DNA of 64,000 nucleotides from Dyadobacter diqingensis (GTDB lineage: Bacteria > Bacteroidota > Bacteroidia > Cytophagales > Spirosomataceae): the NCBI RefSeq assembly GCF_024220585.1, contig NZ_JAMXKF010000001.1, positions 248,001 to 312,000 of the forward strand, in the 5' to 3' direction. Positions 8,342-16,991 of the stretch are shown here, one piece after another; positions within the stretch are counted from its first letter, which is position 1, and each line of letters begins with the position of its first letter. Under the pieces are notes generated by a model that was given only the letters and a program-made list of their open reading frames with translations, was not told the origin of the DNA and did not search any database. A program made the translations under genes and the position numbers.

Positions 8342-8812
8342 ATGTATTTACCGAAAATTCTTACGTTCGTACTGATCTTGTCAACGGCTTTAATGGCATG
8401 TAATAAAACGGCGAAAGATCCCGTGGAAGCGTCAGAGAAACTAACAGGCAATCCCAAATGGTTTATTGATGAGATTTACGCCAACGATGCACCGGTTTTC
8501 AAGGATGGAAAACTGATCGAACAGTTTGGCGGCATCAGCTTTGAGCGCTATATGGAAACCGTGAGTTTTACCAAAGACGGATCATTCTCTGGTTATTTCA
8601 TTGGCGATTCCAAACCAATGCTCCTGAAATGGCGGGTAAATCCGAAGAATATCACCGTATTCTCGGCTGATACTGCCGCGGCAAAAGGCGGAGAATGGAA
8701 CATTGATCCAAAAGATGTTTCAGACGAATCTTTCAGCATGAAAACGCAGAGCACCGCCTACAACTATCCGCAGATGACAAAAGTGGAGCTAAAATTCAAA
8801 AAGCAGAAATAG
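8342..8812 (+). CDS. Putative lipoprotein of unknown function
   Basis: A 156-residue protein. The ATG at 8342 is chosen over an in-frame start 23 codons earlier because it begins a lipoprotein signal peptide ending in 'STALMAC', giving a lipidated Cys17. The mature part has no motif I recognise; it is rich in beta-prone segments ('GSFSGYFIGDSKPMLLKWRVN', split as GSFSGYFIG and MLLKWRVN). It converges with the DUF1080 gene, leaving only 7 bp between the stops. Probably anchored to the outer or inner membrane, as other Bacteroidota lipoproteins are. Confidence 0.72.
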   Translation: MYLPKILTFVLILSTALMACNKTAKDPVEASEKLTGNPKWFIDEIYANDAPVFKDGKLIEQFGGISFERYMETVSFTKDGSFSGYFIGDSKPMLLKWRVNPKNITVFSADTAAAKGGEWNIDPKDVSDESFSMKTQSTAYNYPQMTKVELKFKKQK

Positions 8813-8819
8813 CGTAAAA

Positions 8820-9458
8820 TTACAATTCCTGTAAAACAATATCTTTGTAGGCAACCTGCGCCTTTCCACCGCCATGGATCTGCAACCCGATCAACCCTTT
8901 TTGAGGAATCGACTGATCGGATTCAGTATAATCTACGGTCTGCCGGCCATTAAGCGAAATACGAATGCGGCGGTTTTCGCATCTGACCTCGTAATCATTC
9001 CAGTCTCCGGTTTTCAGTATTTTTTTGATCAGCATAGAATCCGGACTCACCAAGGTTTTGTTTCTTCTGGATTCGTCATAAAGGCTCGCCCAGTAACCAT
9101 CTCCCAGGTCTGCCTGGTAGCCAATCATCTCGTAATCAGGTTTTGCAGCCCTCACGCTTCTGAACTGCACACCGGTGTTAATAAAACCTTCCGTACCCGA
9201 AAGTTTGAATTTTAATCGGATTACAAAATTGTCGTAGGTTTTTGTAGTGCACAAAAAATAGTTATGATCTACCTTTTCCCGTAGCGATCCGCCTGTAATG
9301 GCTCCGTCTTCAATGCGCCAGGTTTTGACGGTGTCCCCTTCCCAACCGTGAAAGTTTTTACCATTAAAAAGAACTTCCTCCCTTTTTACGGACAAAGAAA
9401 TACAGGCAGACAGGATTGAAAAGCAGAGAACAGAAAGGACAGGCAGTTTTTTGCGCAT
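8820..9458 (-). CDS. DUF1080 (3-keto-disaccharide hydrolase family) lipoprotein
   Basis: A 212-residue protein with a lipoprotein-type N-terminus (hydrophobic stretch, then 'SILSAC', Cys19) and one DUF1080 jelly-roll domain: 'VLFNGKNFHGWEG', 'WRIEDGAITGG', 'FVIRLKFKLSG', 'NTGVQFRS', 'YEMIGYQADLG' and 'GLIGLQIHGGGKAQVAYKDI' (family C-terminal strand). Members act on or bind carbohydrates; some cleave 3-keto-glycosides. No sugar operon is nearby, so the substrate is unknown. Full length for the single-domain form. Confidence 0.88.
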   Translation of the reverse strand: MRKKLPVLSVLCFSILSACISLSVKREEVLFNGKNFHGWEGDTVKTWRIEDGAITGGSLREKVDHNYFLCTTKTYDNFVIRLKFKLSGTEGFINTGVQFRSVRAAKPDYEMIGYQADLGDGYWASLYDESRRNKTLVSPDSMLIKKILKTGDWNDYEVRCENRRIRISLNGRQTVDYTESDQSIPQKGLIGLQIHGGGKAQVAYKDIVLQEL

Positions 9459-9600
9459 GGCTTTGAAGTGTTAGGTACTTCATTTTAAAAGCCATGAGAA
9501 CTTTAATTTTACCGCACAAAAAGTAAAAATGTACGTGCGCTTCGCTATTGGGCATAAAACAAAAAAAGGAAGATACGATCCCCCTTTTTTCACCCCGCCA

Positions 9601-9624
9601 ATAAAAGCCTCCTTCTCCGGAGGC
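9601..9624 (-). terminator. Intrinsic terminator after the 80-residue secreted protein gene
   Basis: On the minus strand GCCTCC-GGAGAA-GGAGGC forms a 6-bp GC-rich stem, followed by TTTTATT. It lies 17 bp past the stop of the gene ending at 9641. Confidence 0.6.
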
Positions 9625-9640
9625 CCCCGCTTAATTCAAA

Positions 9641-9883
9641 TTATTTCTTAGAATCACTTTTCAATTTTAGCTCTACAATGCTTGCTTTTTGAGGAGCAGT
9701 GTAATTCTGAGTTTTTGTAACGGTTGCTTTTTGAGGAGCAGGTGTTTCCAAAACTGTTACTGAAACAGGAAGAGATTTGTTGATTGAAGAAACGATTGCT
9801 TTATCTTCTGTATTAGCAGTTGCGTAAGTAGAAATGGTCATTGCAATCATAGCACCGGCCAAAATGTTCATTGTATTTTTCAT
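9641..9883 (-). CDS. Small secreted protein of unknown function
   Basis: 80 residues: a signal peptide (MKNTMNILAGAMIAMTISTYATA) and a short hydrophilic tail holding a partly repeated 'TAPQKASIVEL'/'PAPQKATVTKT' motif, encoded by a direct repeat of GCTTTTTGAGGAGCAG on the plus strand. A well-formed Bacteroidota-type promoter precedes it (9933-9961) and a terminator follows, which supports a real single gene. I know no family for it. Confidence 0.65.
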   Translation of the reverse strand: MKNTMNILAGAMIAMTISTYATANTEDKAIVSSINKSLPVSVTVLETPAPQKATVTKTQNYTAPQKASIVELKLKSDSKK

Positions 9884-9932
9884 TGTTGTGTTTGTTTTTG
9901 TTTTTGTATTGTTTCAACTCTTATTTCGAGTA

Positions 9933-9961
9933 CAAATATAATACAATATTCCGAATACAAA
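9933..9961 (-). promoter_or_regulatory. Bacteroidota-type promoter for the 80-residue gene
   Basis: Minus strand: TTTG (9961-9958), 17 bp, then TATATTTG (9940-9933), matching the Bacteroidota -33 TTTG / -7 TAnnTTTG pattern. The -7 box is about 50 bp upstream of the ATG at 9883. The spacing is a little short of the usual ~19-20 bp. Confidence 0.55.
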
Positions 9962-10477
9962 CGTTCAGCGCACATTAAAACAAAATTATATTCCGGGAAA
10001 ACCGTCAATTTAAGCCTCAAAACCAAAGCATTAGAATTATACATAATTGTATTATACCAATAAATTGACTTATTTTTAGTTAATAAATCTTGATTTTTTC
10101 ATATCATCATATTTCGTCTTTAATTCGTTTGCATATCAGTTACATTTCGTCACCGGTAATAACCAATGAACATTTTAGTTTTGAACTGATTTTCAGAATT
10201 TTCTATGGCGTGTGGATTTTCAGAATTTCAAATCCAAAATTATTTTTAAAAAATTTTAAAAATAATTGAAAATAAATGGCGCGGACTTATTTAACGGCTA
10301 TAAAAAAGCATGTTAACACCTGATTTCTCATAATACATAGGCAAATATCTTTGGTTGAAAAGCGGTGAATGAGGAGAAAATCCAGACTTATCTACCCTGT
10401 TAACCGGCTGTTTTCTTTTCAACGTATTAATTTTTTCTTATCCCGCCACGGAACTTTTCAGAATATTAGCCATGTTC
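9962..10477. other. AT-rich intergenic region without a gene
   Basis: Very AT-rich, with runs such as AAAATTTTAAAAATAA near 10250. No open frame is convincing. A TATCTTTG at 10346-10353 resembles a -7 box for the downstream ArsR gene but has no clear TTTG partner. Confidence 0.6.
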
Positions 10478-10509
10478 ATTGGAATATCGAGAAGTCTCGA
10501 TATTCCAAT
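10478..10509 (+). promoter_or_regulatory. Perfect 15-bp inverted repeat, likely ArsR-family operator
   Basis: ATTGGAATATCGAGA (10478-10492), AG, then TCTCGATATTCCAAT (10495-10509): both arms match exactly. It sits 11 bp before the chosen start of the ArsR-type gene, where a self-repressing regulator would bind. An upstream in-frame ATG would put the palindrome inside the coding region, which is less likely. Confidence 0.75.
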
Positions 10510-10519
10510 ATTCAGCAAT

Positions 10520-10813
10520 ATGGACCAGATTGAAATTTTCAAGGCCCTTTCCAATAAGTCCAGGTTGCAGATCCTGAACTGGCTTAAAAATCCTGAACTG
10601 CATTTCGCGGCAGAGCACCGTAACGAGGCGGGTGTTTGCGTGGGCATGATCCAGGAAAAAGCAGGACTGACTCAGTCGACAGTTTCCGAGTATTTAACCA
10701 TACTGAAAAAAGCCGGACTGATCGAAGCCACCCGCATTGGACAGTGGACCTATTACAAAAGGAACGACGAGGCATTTGCTGCACTCAGCAAAATGATCGA
10801 AACCGAAATCTAG
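10520..10813 (+). CDS. ArsR-family winged-helix transcriptional regulator
   Basis: 97 residues with the ArsR/SmtB layout: 'IFKALSNKSRLQILNWL', then a helix-turn-helix around 'GLTQSTVSEYLTILKKAGL' and a wing 'ATRIGQWTYYKRN'. The start is placed at the ATG at 10520 because 'MDQIEIFKALSN' is the usual N-terminus and because it leaves the palindrome 10478-10509 as an operator. No Cys-rich metal site of the classic ArsR kind is visible; Cys occurs only at 'GVCVGM'. It precedes an Old Yellow Enzyme by 22 bp, so a redox- or electrophile-responsive role is plausible. Confidence 0.88.
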   Translation: MDQIEIFKALSNKSRLQILNWLKNPELHFAAEHRNEAGVCVGMIQEKAGLTQSTVSEYLTILKKAGLIEATRIGQWTYYKRNDEAFAALSKMIETEI

Positions 10814-10835
10814 TATTATTATTAACCTTACATAT

Positions 10836-11936
10836 ATGAGTTCTGAACAATTATTCAAGCCGTTTAGCTTGAAATCACTTAATATTAAAAACAGGATCGT
10901 TATGGCCCCCATGACGCGGTCATTTTCACCAGATGGCGTTCCGACAGAAGAAGTAGCGTCGTATTATAGTCGCAGGGCAGCCGGGCAGGTTGGTTTGATC
11001 TTATCCGAAGGAACTGTCATTGACAGGCCTTCATCCTCCAATGATGCCAATGTTCCGCATTTTCATGGTGAAAAAGCGCTGGAAGGCTGGAAAAAAGTAA
11101 TTGACGATGTTCACGCAGAAGGCGGTAGCATGGGCCCGCAGATCTGGCATATGGGTGTGATGTACAACCACCACAGCGGATGGACACCAGCGGTTCCTTT
11201 CGAGGGACCTTCTGAATACAACAATCCTAACCTGGCTAATGGGCGGGCTATGACCGAAACGGATATACAGGATACAATTCTTGCTTTTGGACGCGCCGCA
11301 GCAGATGCGAAACGTCTGGGTTTTGATTGCGTTGAAATTCACGGGGCGCATGGTTATCTGATCGACCAGTTCTTCTGGGAAGCGACTAACAATCGTACCG
11401 ATCAGTATGGTGGCAAAACGATAGCTGAGCGCAGCCGTTTTGCGATTGAAGTGATCAAAGAAGTAAGAAAACAAGTGGGTGAAGACTTCACCATCATCAT
11501 GCGTTTGTCTCAATGGAAACCGGCCGACTATGATTTCAAACTAACCAAAACGCCCGAAGAAATGGCCTCATGGCTGGTTCCTATGGCAGAAGCGGGCGTG
11601 GATATTTTCCACTGTTCACAGCGCCGTTTCTGGGAGCCGGAATTCGAAGGCTCAGACCTTAACTTTGCCGGCTGGGCTAAAAAACTAACGGGTAAAGCAA
11701 CAATCACCGTTGGCTCGGTGGGTTTGAACGGAGAATTCCTGGCCGCTTTTGCAGGAGAAAGCTCTCAGCCAAGCTCGCTAGACGAACTAATACGCCGCTT
11801 CGACCGTGGTGACTTCGACCTTGTAGCTGTGGGTCGCCCAATCCTGGCCGATCCTAACTGGGTTAAAAAAATCCATGACAATAAAACCGAAGAACTTGTT
11901 GGTTTCTCCAAAGAAGCACTCGGCGCATTGCTCTAA
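10836..11936 (+). CDS. Old Yellow Enzyme family alkene reductase (NADH:flavin oxidoreductase)
   Basis: 366 residues, an FMN TIM barrel: 'NRIVMAPMTRS' near the N-terminus, the active-site 'EIHGAHGYLIDQFFW' and 'NNRTDQYGG', and the C-terminal FMN phosphate site 'LVAVGRPILADPNW'. Such enzymes reduce activated C=C bonds of enals, enones or nitro compounds. It follows the ArsR-type regulator by 22 bp and probably forms an autoregulated pair with it. Full length, cytoplasmic, with no signal peptide. Confidence 0.92.
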   Translation: MSSEQLFKPFSLKSLNIKNRIVMAPMTRSFSPDGVPTEEVASYYSRRAAGQVGLILSEGTVIDRPSSSNDANVPHFHGEKALEGWKKVIDDVHAEGGSMGPQIWHMGVMYNHHSGWTPAVPFEGPSEYNNPNLANGRAMTETDIQDTILAFGRAAADAKRLGFDCVEIHGAHGYLIDQFFWEATNNRTDQYGGKTIAERSRFAIEVIKEVRKQVGEDFTIIMRLSQWKPADYDFKLTKTPEEMASWLVPMAEAGVDIFHCSQRRFWEPEFEGSDLNFAGWAKKLTGKATITVGSVGLNGEFLAAFAGESSQPSSLDELIRRFDRGDFDLVAVGRPILADPNWVKKIHDNKTEELVGFSKEALGALL

Positions 11937-11950
11937 TATAAATCCCTCAA

Positions 11951-11987
11951 CGGTTTTGGTGGCTCAGCGAGCTGCCAAAACCGTTTT
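11951..11987. terminator. Terminator between convergent genes
   Basis: CGGTTTTGG...CCAAAACCG (11951-11983) forms a 9-bp perfect stem extended by wobble pairs and GCT/AGC, followed by TTTTTAT on the plus strand. It lies between the alkene reductase stop (11936) and the metallophosphoesterase stop (11991). It probably works mainly for the plus strand. Confidence 0.85.
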
Positions 11988-11990
11988 TAT

Positions 11991-12920
11991 TTAAAGTCTG
12001 GGATACCCCATGTACTGATTGGTAAAAGAGCCGTCAGAAAACAAATCAATAACAGCATAACCGGGTTTGGTCTGCTGATTTTTACCAAACCAGTAATCTC
12101 CGCAAACCGCTCCGTTGCAACAATAAGTAATGCCGTTGTACACCACCTGATCAAGCAAATGAATATGCCCGCTGATAGCCAGCTTTATATTTTTGTGCTT
12201 ATGAAACAGCCTGACCAGATCGCCGCAGTCGGTGTGCATCCAGCCGCCAGGCACATGCCAGTCGCCTGATTTAACATTTTGCCCGTCTAAAAACACGCAG
12301 GCGGAAAGGATCGGAATGTGTGAGACGATCATAACGGGTGTTGCCGATGCGGTTTTCTCCAAATCCTTTTGCAGCCAATCCATTTGCTGCTCGTCGAGTT
12401 TGGCGATATAACCTGCCCCCTCATCTTTGACATGCACACTGTCAAGCACGATAAAATGCCAGCCGCTCTGATCAAAACTGTAATAGGCCTGTGCTAATCC
12501 CAGATGATCTTTCGCGCGGCTTTTACCATCTGAAAATGAGGTTACGGAATGATCTTTACACAAGATATCGTGATTTCCGACACAGGTAAAAACAGGGAGT
12601 GAATTCTCATTTTTAAATACCTTGTGGTATAGTGCCCACTCTTTTTCAGATTTTTCCTGGGTCACATTCCGCGAACCCATCACTACATCCCCACCGTTGA
12701 AAATAAGATCAGGCTTTATATCCAGCGATTGCAAATGATGGAGACATTTACCCAAACCATGTGCGGCCATCAAATGAGGCTGAATATGAATATCGGTCAA
12801 ATGTGCTATGCGCAGGGCACGCGTGGGAGCCACAAGCGGTTGCCGCGCCTCCGAGATTACAGGAAGCGACAAGCCACCTGCTATCAAACCAATGTTTTTC
12901 AATAAGCTTCTTCGCTGCAT
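11991..12920 (-). CDS. Exported calcineurin-like metallophosphoesterase
   Basis: 309 residues. The ATG at 12920 is used; the longer frame begins with TTG. The N-terminus 'MQRRSLLKNIGLIAGG' resembles a twin-arginine signal. Metal-binding motifs follow in order: 'LTDIHIQPH' (D43, H45), 'FNGGDVVMGSRN', 'CVGNHDIL', 'IVSHIPIL' and 'ISGHIHLLD'. These are the five blocks of the calcineurin fold, so a dinuclear-metal phosphoesterase is expected; the substrate is unknown. Transcribed alone, convergent with the alkene reductase. Confidence 0.9.
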   Translation of the reverse strand: MQRRSLLKNIGLIAGGLSLPVISEARQPLVAPTRALRIAHLTDIHIQPHLMAAHGLGKCLHHLQSLDIKPDLIFNGGDVVMGSRNVTQEKSEKEWALYHKVFKNENSLPVFTCVGNHDILCKDHSVTSFSDGKSRAKDHLGLAQAYYSFDQSGWHFIVLDSVHVKDEGAGYIAKLDEQQMDWLQKDLEKTASATPVMIVSHIPILSACVFLDGQNVKSGDWHVPGGWMHTDCGDLVRLFHKHKNIKLAISGHIHLLDQVVYNGITYCCNGAVCGDYWFGKNQQTKPGYAVIDLFSDGSFTNQYMGYPRL

Positions 12921-13079
12921 TTGATTTTTGAATTGGTTGTTCAAAAATCAAAATTTCGTTTCACCTCAAAGTTTTGCCTGGGTTATGATATTGTTATCAT
13001 CACCATACTGCCTCGGGAATATAAATCTGAAAAAACCGCATGTAGTCCCCTCACCTGGACAGCCTATTAAAAATCAGCG

Positions 13080-14180
13080 TTAACGATTATCTGTTTTTAT
13101 GCTTTTAAATATTTTATACTGTGTATCCAATACATATTTATTGAAACCGTGTGCGGTCTTTGGCAGCAGATAATATTTCTTTTGAGGAGCCTTAATATGA
13201 CTGAAATACTTTTCCGATGCCTCTTTGGGCGTTAAAATATCCTCGTTTCCCTGAATCAAGTACACCGGAACTTTAAACTCCGCATTGTCCCGCATCAGAT
13301 CAATGCCAGCACTCATCGAAGCTACTCCCAACTTACTGTCCCCTGTATAATTCACGAACGAATAATCATCGCCGTCAGCCCGGTTTTGGCTGTCTTTTTC
13401 GTTGTTGTAAGCAGGAGACTCCACAAACCAATCCTCAGGAGCCGGTTCAGAAGCAGCCTTTTCATACTTTTTCACGATCCTTAGCAGCTGACCTGTCTTT
13501 TTCGCTCTATCGTATGGCGGTTTTCCGATCGCATTCAGAACATCCAGCGCATCCTTGTCACTTTTACTTTCCGCTATTTTATAAAGCTTATCATACAAAA
13601 CCGGATCGATACCCGGCGTGACGATTTGTGAATGTCCAACATAGGCGTAAAAAAGATCCGGTTGTTTACAGACTATCTTCACCCCGAGCGCAGATCCCCA
13701 GGATGTGCCAAAAAGAATAAGTTTGCGCTTGCCAAGATGTTTCAGAAGATATTGAGTTAAAACGACCCCGTCATTTGCCATCTGATCCAGCGTCAGTGGA
13801 TTGGCCTGTAAGTATTCCGGTGTCAGTTCTGGTGGCGCACTCCTTCCGAAAGTTCTTCCACTACCGCGCTGATCCCATTGTACGATGATAAAATCCTTTT
13901 CAAATTCTTTGTAAAGGTTATCCGAGTAAGGGCTTATGGGACTACCAGGACCACCGTGAATAAACAGTATCGCAGGCTTTGACCGGTCTCCTTTGATTGT
14001 AACCCACTGCTCAATTCCATTGATTTCGATGAATTTTTCTTCCTGAATGATCTGATTTGGGTCTTTACTCTTTTCAGCGGTTTTACTTTGAGCACTAGCG
14101 GATAATGGAGATAATAATAAAATCAGGGCCAGTGTTTTGAATGAAAATATGGCGATTCGGTTGTTAAAGTTACCTTTCAT
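13080..14180 (-). CDS. Secreted alpha/beta hydrolase (prolyl-aminopeptidase-like, S33)
   Basis: 366 residues with a signal peptide ending 'LSPLSASAQ'. The oxyanion motif 'LFIHGGPGSPISPY', 'VQWDQRGSGRTFG' and nucleophile elbow 'FGTSWGSALG' are those of proline iminopeptidase-type hydrolases. The acid is in 'IQGNEDILTP' and the His in 'KTAHGFNKY'. A long cap region lies between. The family includes peptidases and esterases; which one applies is not visible. It is a single gene facing away from the repeat-rich gap at 14181-14788. Confidence 0.88.
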   Translation of the reverse strand: MKGNFNNRIAIFSFKTLALILLLSPLSASAQSKTAEKSKDPNQIIQEEKFIEINGIEQWVTIKGDRSKPAILFIHGGPGSPISPYSDNLYKEFEKDFIIVQWDQRGSGRTFGRSAPPELTPEYLQANPLTLDQMANDGVVLTQYLLKHLGKRKLILFGTSWGSALGVKIVCKQPDLFYAYVGHSQIVTPGIDPVLYDKLYKIAESKSDKDALDVLNAIGKPPYDRAKKTGQLLRIVKKYEKAASEPAPEDWFVESPAYNNEKDSQNRADGDDYSFVNYTGDSKLGVASMSAGIDLMRDNAEFKVPVYLIQGNEDILTPKEASEKYFSHIKAPQKKYYLLPKTAHGFNKYVLDTQYKIFKSIKTDNR

Positions 14181-14788
14181 GAGATGGAGTTAGCGTTCTT
14201 TCCGCAAGTAATAAATTAGTTTGTTACTTCGTACATCTACATTCGTTTTTACGTCAAACGGGTGAAGAATTTTCCGGATAACTATGCTAATTTTCCGGAT
14301 TCTGCTCTGTCACCTCTTCGAGGTTTTGACTCGTGAATCTTACAACGTTTGCTATAATACTTTCAACCCTTCGGGTTTGTGAATTTGCACAATTGGTGAA
14401 ATGCGATCAAACCTATGTACAACGAGACGATTGCGAATAAATAATAACCAACCCATTGCTCTGGTAAATTTTATCAAATCTATACGTAAGATACTATTTG
14501 TAAATTTGGGAAATAGCCTTAATCAAAGCTATCTACCACAGCGTATTTGGAATAAACAAAACTCATAGATAGCTCTGTCAAAAAAACACGCAAACCAAAT
14601 CTCCCAATCCCGAAGGGATGACAGTATTATAGAAAAGATACGCACGCCACGACGTGGAAACCCCGTAGGGGTGACCGATTTTGTAAAGCCAAATTGTCAA
14701 AATCAATCCGAAATCCGCGTTGCAAACGCTGAACCGAAAAAACCTGATTACAAATCAGGTTTAGCGAAATTTGACTTAACAAAAAAAC
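14181..14788. other. Intergenic region with tiny perfect hairpins
   Basis: No gene is seen. The stretch holds four very short, perfect stem-loops with 5-bp arms: AACCC-TTC-GGGTT (14365-14377), ATCCC-GAA-GGGAT (14607-14619), CCACG-A-CGTGG (14647-14657) and ACCCC-GTA-GGGGT (14660-14672), each followed by a conserved-looking GTGAC/ATGAC or GTGGAAA tail. This looks like a dispersed intergenic repeat family. Confidence 0.6.
14735..14762 (-). terminator. Intrinsic terminator for the 218-residue hypothetical gene
   Basis: AAACCTGATT-ACA-AATCAGGTTT (14740-14762) is a perfect 10-bp stem with a 3-nt loop. On the minus strand it runs into TTTTTTCGG, 27 bp beyond the stop at 14789. Confidence 0.8.
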
Positions 14789-15445
14789 TCACTCCGGATC
14801 TTCACTTTTAAATGCGATGTCGGGATCACGGAACCAAACAGACCCAAAGGCGGAGCCAAACTTTTGGATTCGCGGACCCGACTGTCCATCCGCTAACCAT
14901 TTAAAAAACAGCTTTTCTTTGTATAATAATATGAACGCTTCGCCATCTAAAACGTCATCTTTTTCCGAACGCTTATACCATTCAAATTCCTTGGTGACAT
15001 CACCCTCCGATTCATTACGGGTCAAAATTCCTACTTTTTTATTCTTGTAATAATATGCATCAATCAAATTCCCGAATATATCCTCAGTAATCTCCACCCG
15101 GTTAAAAGAATAATCAAGATTTTCATCCGCTGATTCTTCATCAATAAACTGGCTGAATACTTCAAAGTGATACTCTTCGTCAATTCTGGAAACAATCAGT
15201 GCGGTGCAGACATGATACTCGCAAAAAGTACCTTCAATTTTAAGATAGAGCTCCTCTTCCAAACTAAACGGAATGCTGGTTTGGAAAAGATCAATACCTG
15301 TCTGCATCGTGCGAATTTCACTCCATCTCAATTTTCTACTGTTTGTTTTTTCGCTTTTTGCCGCCGCCCCAGGTTTTGTGTTACCTTTTGCAAGTAATTT
15401 TCCATAAGCTACTTTGGCCGCTTCTACGGAAAAATTCTGATCCAT
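14789..15445 (-). CDS. Hypothetical acidic protein
   Basis: 218 residues without signal peptide or membrane segments. The N-terminal ~45 residues are basic and flexible; the rest is acidic, with alternating hydrophobic strands ('YHFEVFSQFIDEE', 'VGILTRNESEGD', 'LFFKWLADGQSG'). I do not recognise a family. A clean terminator follows. Its position next to an ECF sigma factor on the other strand does not suggest a function. Confidence 0.7.
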   Translation of the reverse strand: MDQNFSVEAAKVAYGKLLAKGNTKPGAAAKSEKTNSRKLRWSEIRTMQTGIDLFQTSIPFSLEEELYLKIEGTFCEYHVCTALIVSRIDEEYHFEVFSQFIDEESADENLDYSFNRVEITEDIFGNLIDAYYYKNKKVGILTRNESEGDVTKEFEWYKRSEKDDVLDGEAFILLYKEKLFFKWLADGQSGPRIQKFGSAFGSVWFRDPDIAFKSEDPE

Positions 15446-15683
15446 TTTCTCGGGTTTAAACGAAACATTTATTCAAAATACAAAATCAGTTACAAATTTC
15501 AGATGCCGAGTGGCTACTATTTTAGGTCTTATGAATTGAAATGCGTCATAAACGCTGAGCCAGAAAATCCCATGCGAGCCGAACAGATGGCAAATAGGGT
15601 TAGACGCTGAAAAACTTTACCTTGAAACATGTAATTTTTTTCCTCTTCCTGCGACTAACCTTACAAACACGACCGAATTGATA

Positions 15684-16175
15684 ATGGAAAAAGAATTTAT
15701 CAACCTGCTGAATCTGAATCGAGGGATTCTCTACAAAATATGCAGGGTGTATTGCAAGGAAGCCGCCGACCGGCAGGATCTGTTTCAGGAAATTGTGCTT
15801 CAATTATGGAAGGCTTACCCCTCTTTCAAACACCAGTCCAATATGAGCACCTGGATGTATAGGATCGGGATGAATACGGCCATTTCCAACTACCGAAAAG
15901 AGAAAAAAAGACAACCTTCTGTCGCCTTTTCCCATCTTGAAGCTGCCCTACCCGACTTATCGGACACTGATGACATGCCCCCTGAAACGACCGTGCTTTA
16001 CAAAGCCATCGACCAGTTAACGCAGATCGAAAAAGCAGTTGTGCTGCTGTATCTGGAAGAAAAAAGCTATGAAGAAATGGCGATCATCCTGGGTATCGGC
16101 AAGTCGAACGTTGGCGTAAAGCTCAACCGGATCAAAGCAAAACTTGAAAAAATAATGAAATCTACCACCTTTTAA
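15684..16175 (+). CDS. ECF-type RNA polymerase sigma factor
   Basis: 163 residues. The ATG at 15684 is used (the frame also opens at a TTG two codons earlier). Region 2 is clear: 'ILYKICRVYCKEAADRQDLFQEIVLQLW' (split: DRQDLFQEIVLQLW) and 'TWMYRIGMNTAISNYRK'. Region 4 is 'IEKAVVLLYLEEKSYEEMA' with the helix-turn-helix 'GIGKSNVGVKLNRIKAKL'. It is followed 11 bp later by a four-span membrane protein that may play the anti-sigma role. Target promoters are not visible. Confidence 0.9.
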   Translation: MEKEFINLLNLNRGILYKICRVYCKEAADRQDLFQEIVLQLWKAYPSFKHQSNMSTWMYRIGMNTAISNYRKEKKRQPSVAFSHLEAALPDLSDTDDMPPETTVLYKAIDQLTQIEKAVVLLYLEEKSYEEMAIILGIGKSNVGVKLNRIKAKLEKIMKSTTF

Positions 16176-16186
16176 ATACTACAACA

Positions 16187-16798
16187 ATGAACCTTGACGA
16201 ACTTAAAGCGGGCTGGAAATCACTGGATGAAAAAGTGGCCGCAACGCATCAATTGAGTGAACAAATGGCGCTTTCCATGATGAAAGAGCATTCCAAAAGC
16301 ACTGTATCCAAAATCCAGGACAAGCTAAAAAAATTGGCTTTTTACTTTGCCGGATTACTCACACTTTTTATCGCTATTGTAGCCGGCAATCCTTTTGATT
16401 ATCATAACTGGTACGAATATGTCCCGGCAATAGCTTACGCGATGCTGGTAGTAGCGGGACTTGAAATTATAGTCCGTGAAATTATTTCCATCAGCAAAGT
16501 GCGCCTTACAAAAAGTAATCTTCGCGAAAGTTTGCAAAGGATTATTCAGCTGCATGAAACCTATCAGTCTGTCATGGATACGGTTTGGAAAATCAGCATG
16601 GTGATCGGTTTTCTTTTAGGTGTTTCTCTGATGGTCCGTAATTTCGAAACTTATGGCTGGACAAAATCAGTATTGATCGTTATCGCAAACGCCATCTTTG
16701 TGGGCGCTATTTATCTGATTGCGAGAATAATCTTCAAAGAACTACCCGATTCAAATCTGGCCGAACTGAAAACAAATCTGGCTGAATTGGAACAATAA
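16187..16798 (+). CDS. Small membrane protein paired with the ECF sigma factor
   Basis: 203 residues. The N-terminal ~50 residues are soluble ('NLDELKAGWKSLDEKVA', a helix often found at the start of Bacteroidota ECF-partner proteins). Four hydrophobic segments follow at roughly 52-67, 78-98, 138-156 and 161-180. It has no zinc-binding anti-sigma motif. The 11-bp spacing after the sigma gene indicates cotranscription; a sigma-restraining role is inference. Confidence 0.75.
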   Translation: MNLDELKAGWKSLDEKVAATHQLSEQMALSMMKEHSKSTVSKIQDKLKKLAFYFAGLLTLFIAIVAGNPFDYHNWYEYVPAIAYAMLVVAGLEIIVREIISISKVRLTKSNLRESLQRIIQLHETYQSVMDTVWKISMVIGFLLGVSLMVRNFETYGWTKSVLIVIANAIFVGAIYLIARIIFKELPDSNLAELKTNLAELEQ

Positions 16799-16821
16799 CA
16801 ATCCATCGTATGGGCGGTGTA

Positions 16822-16844
16822 GGGGCGGGTCTTGTACCCGCCCC
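16822..16844. repeat. GC-rich palindrome GGGGCGGGT-CTTGT-ACCCGCCCC
   Basis: A perfect 9-bp stem with a 5-nt loop in the gap between the ECF operon and topB. It is far more GC-rich than its surroundings and not followed by a T-tract, so it looks like a REP-like interspersed repeat rather than a simple terminator, though it could slow transcription. Confidence 0.6.
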
Positions 16845-16991
16845 ATCCCACGCGCAGCCATCACCCGATAAAATGAAAACCATATTTTCCCGAAATTTTC
16901 CTGACCTTTGCATTCCCAAAATGATTGAAGCATAAACTGAATTTTTCAGACTGCCAAGGTTGTTTGACCAAAGTAATCTGACACAACGAAT

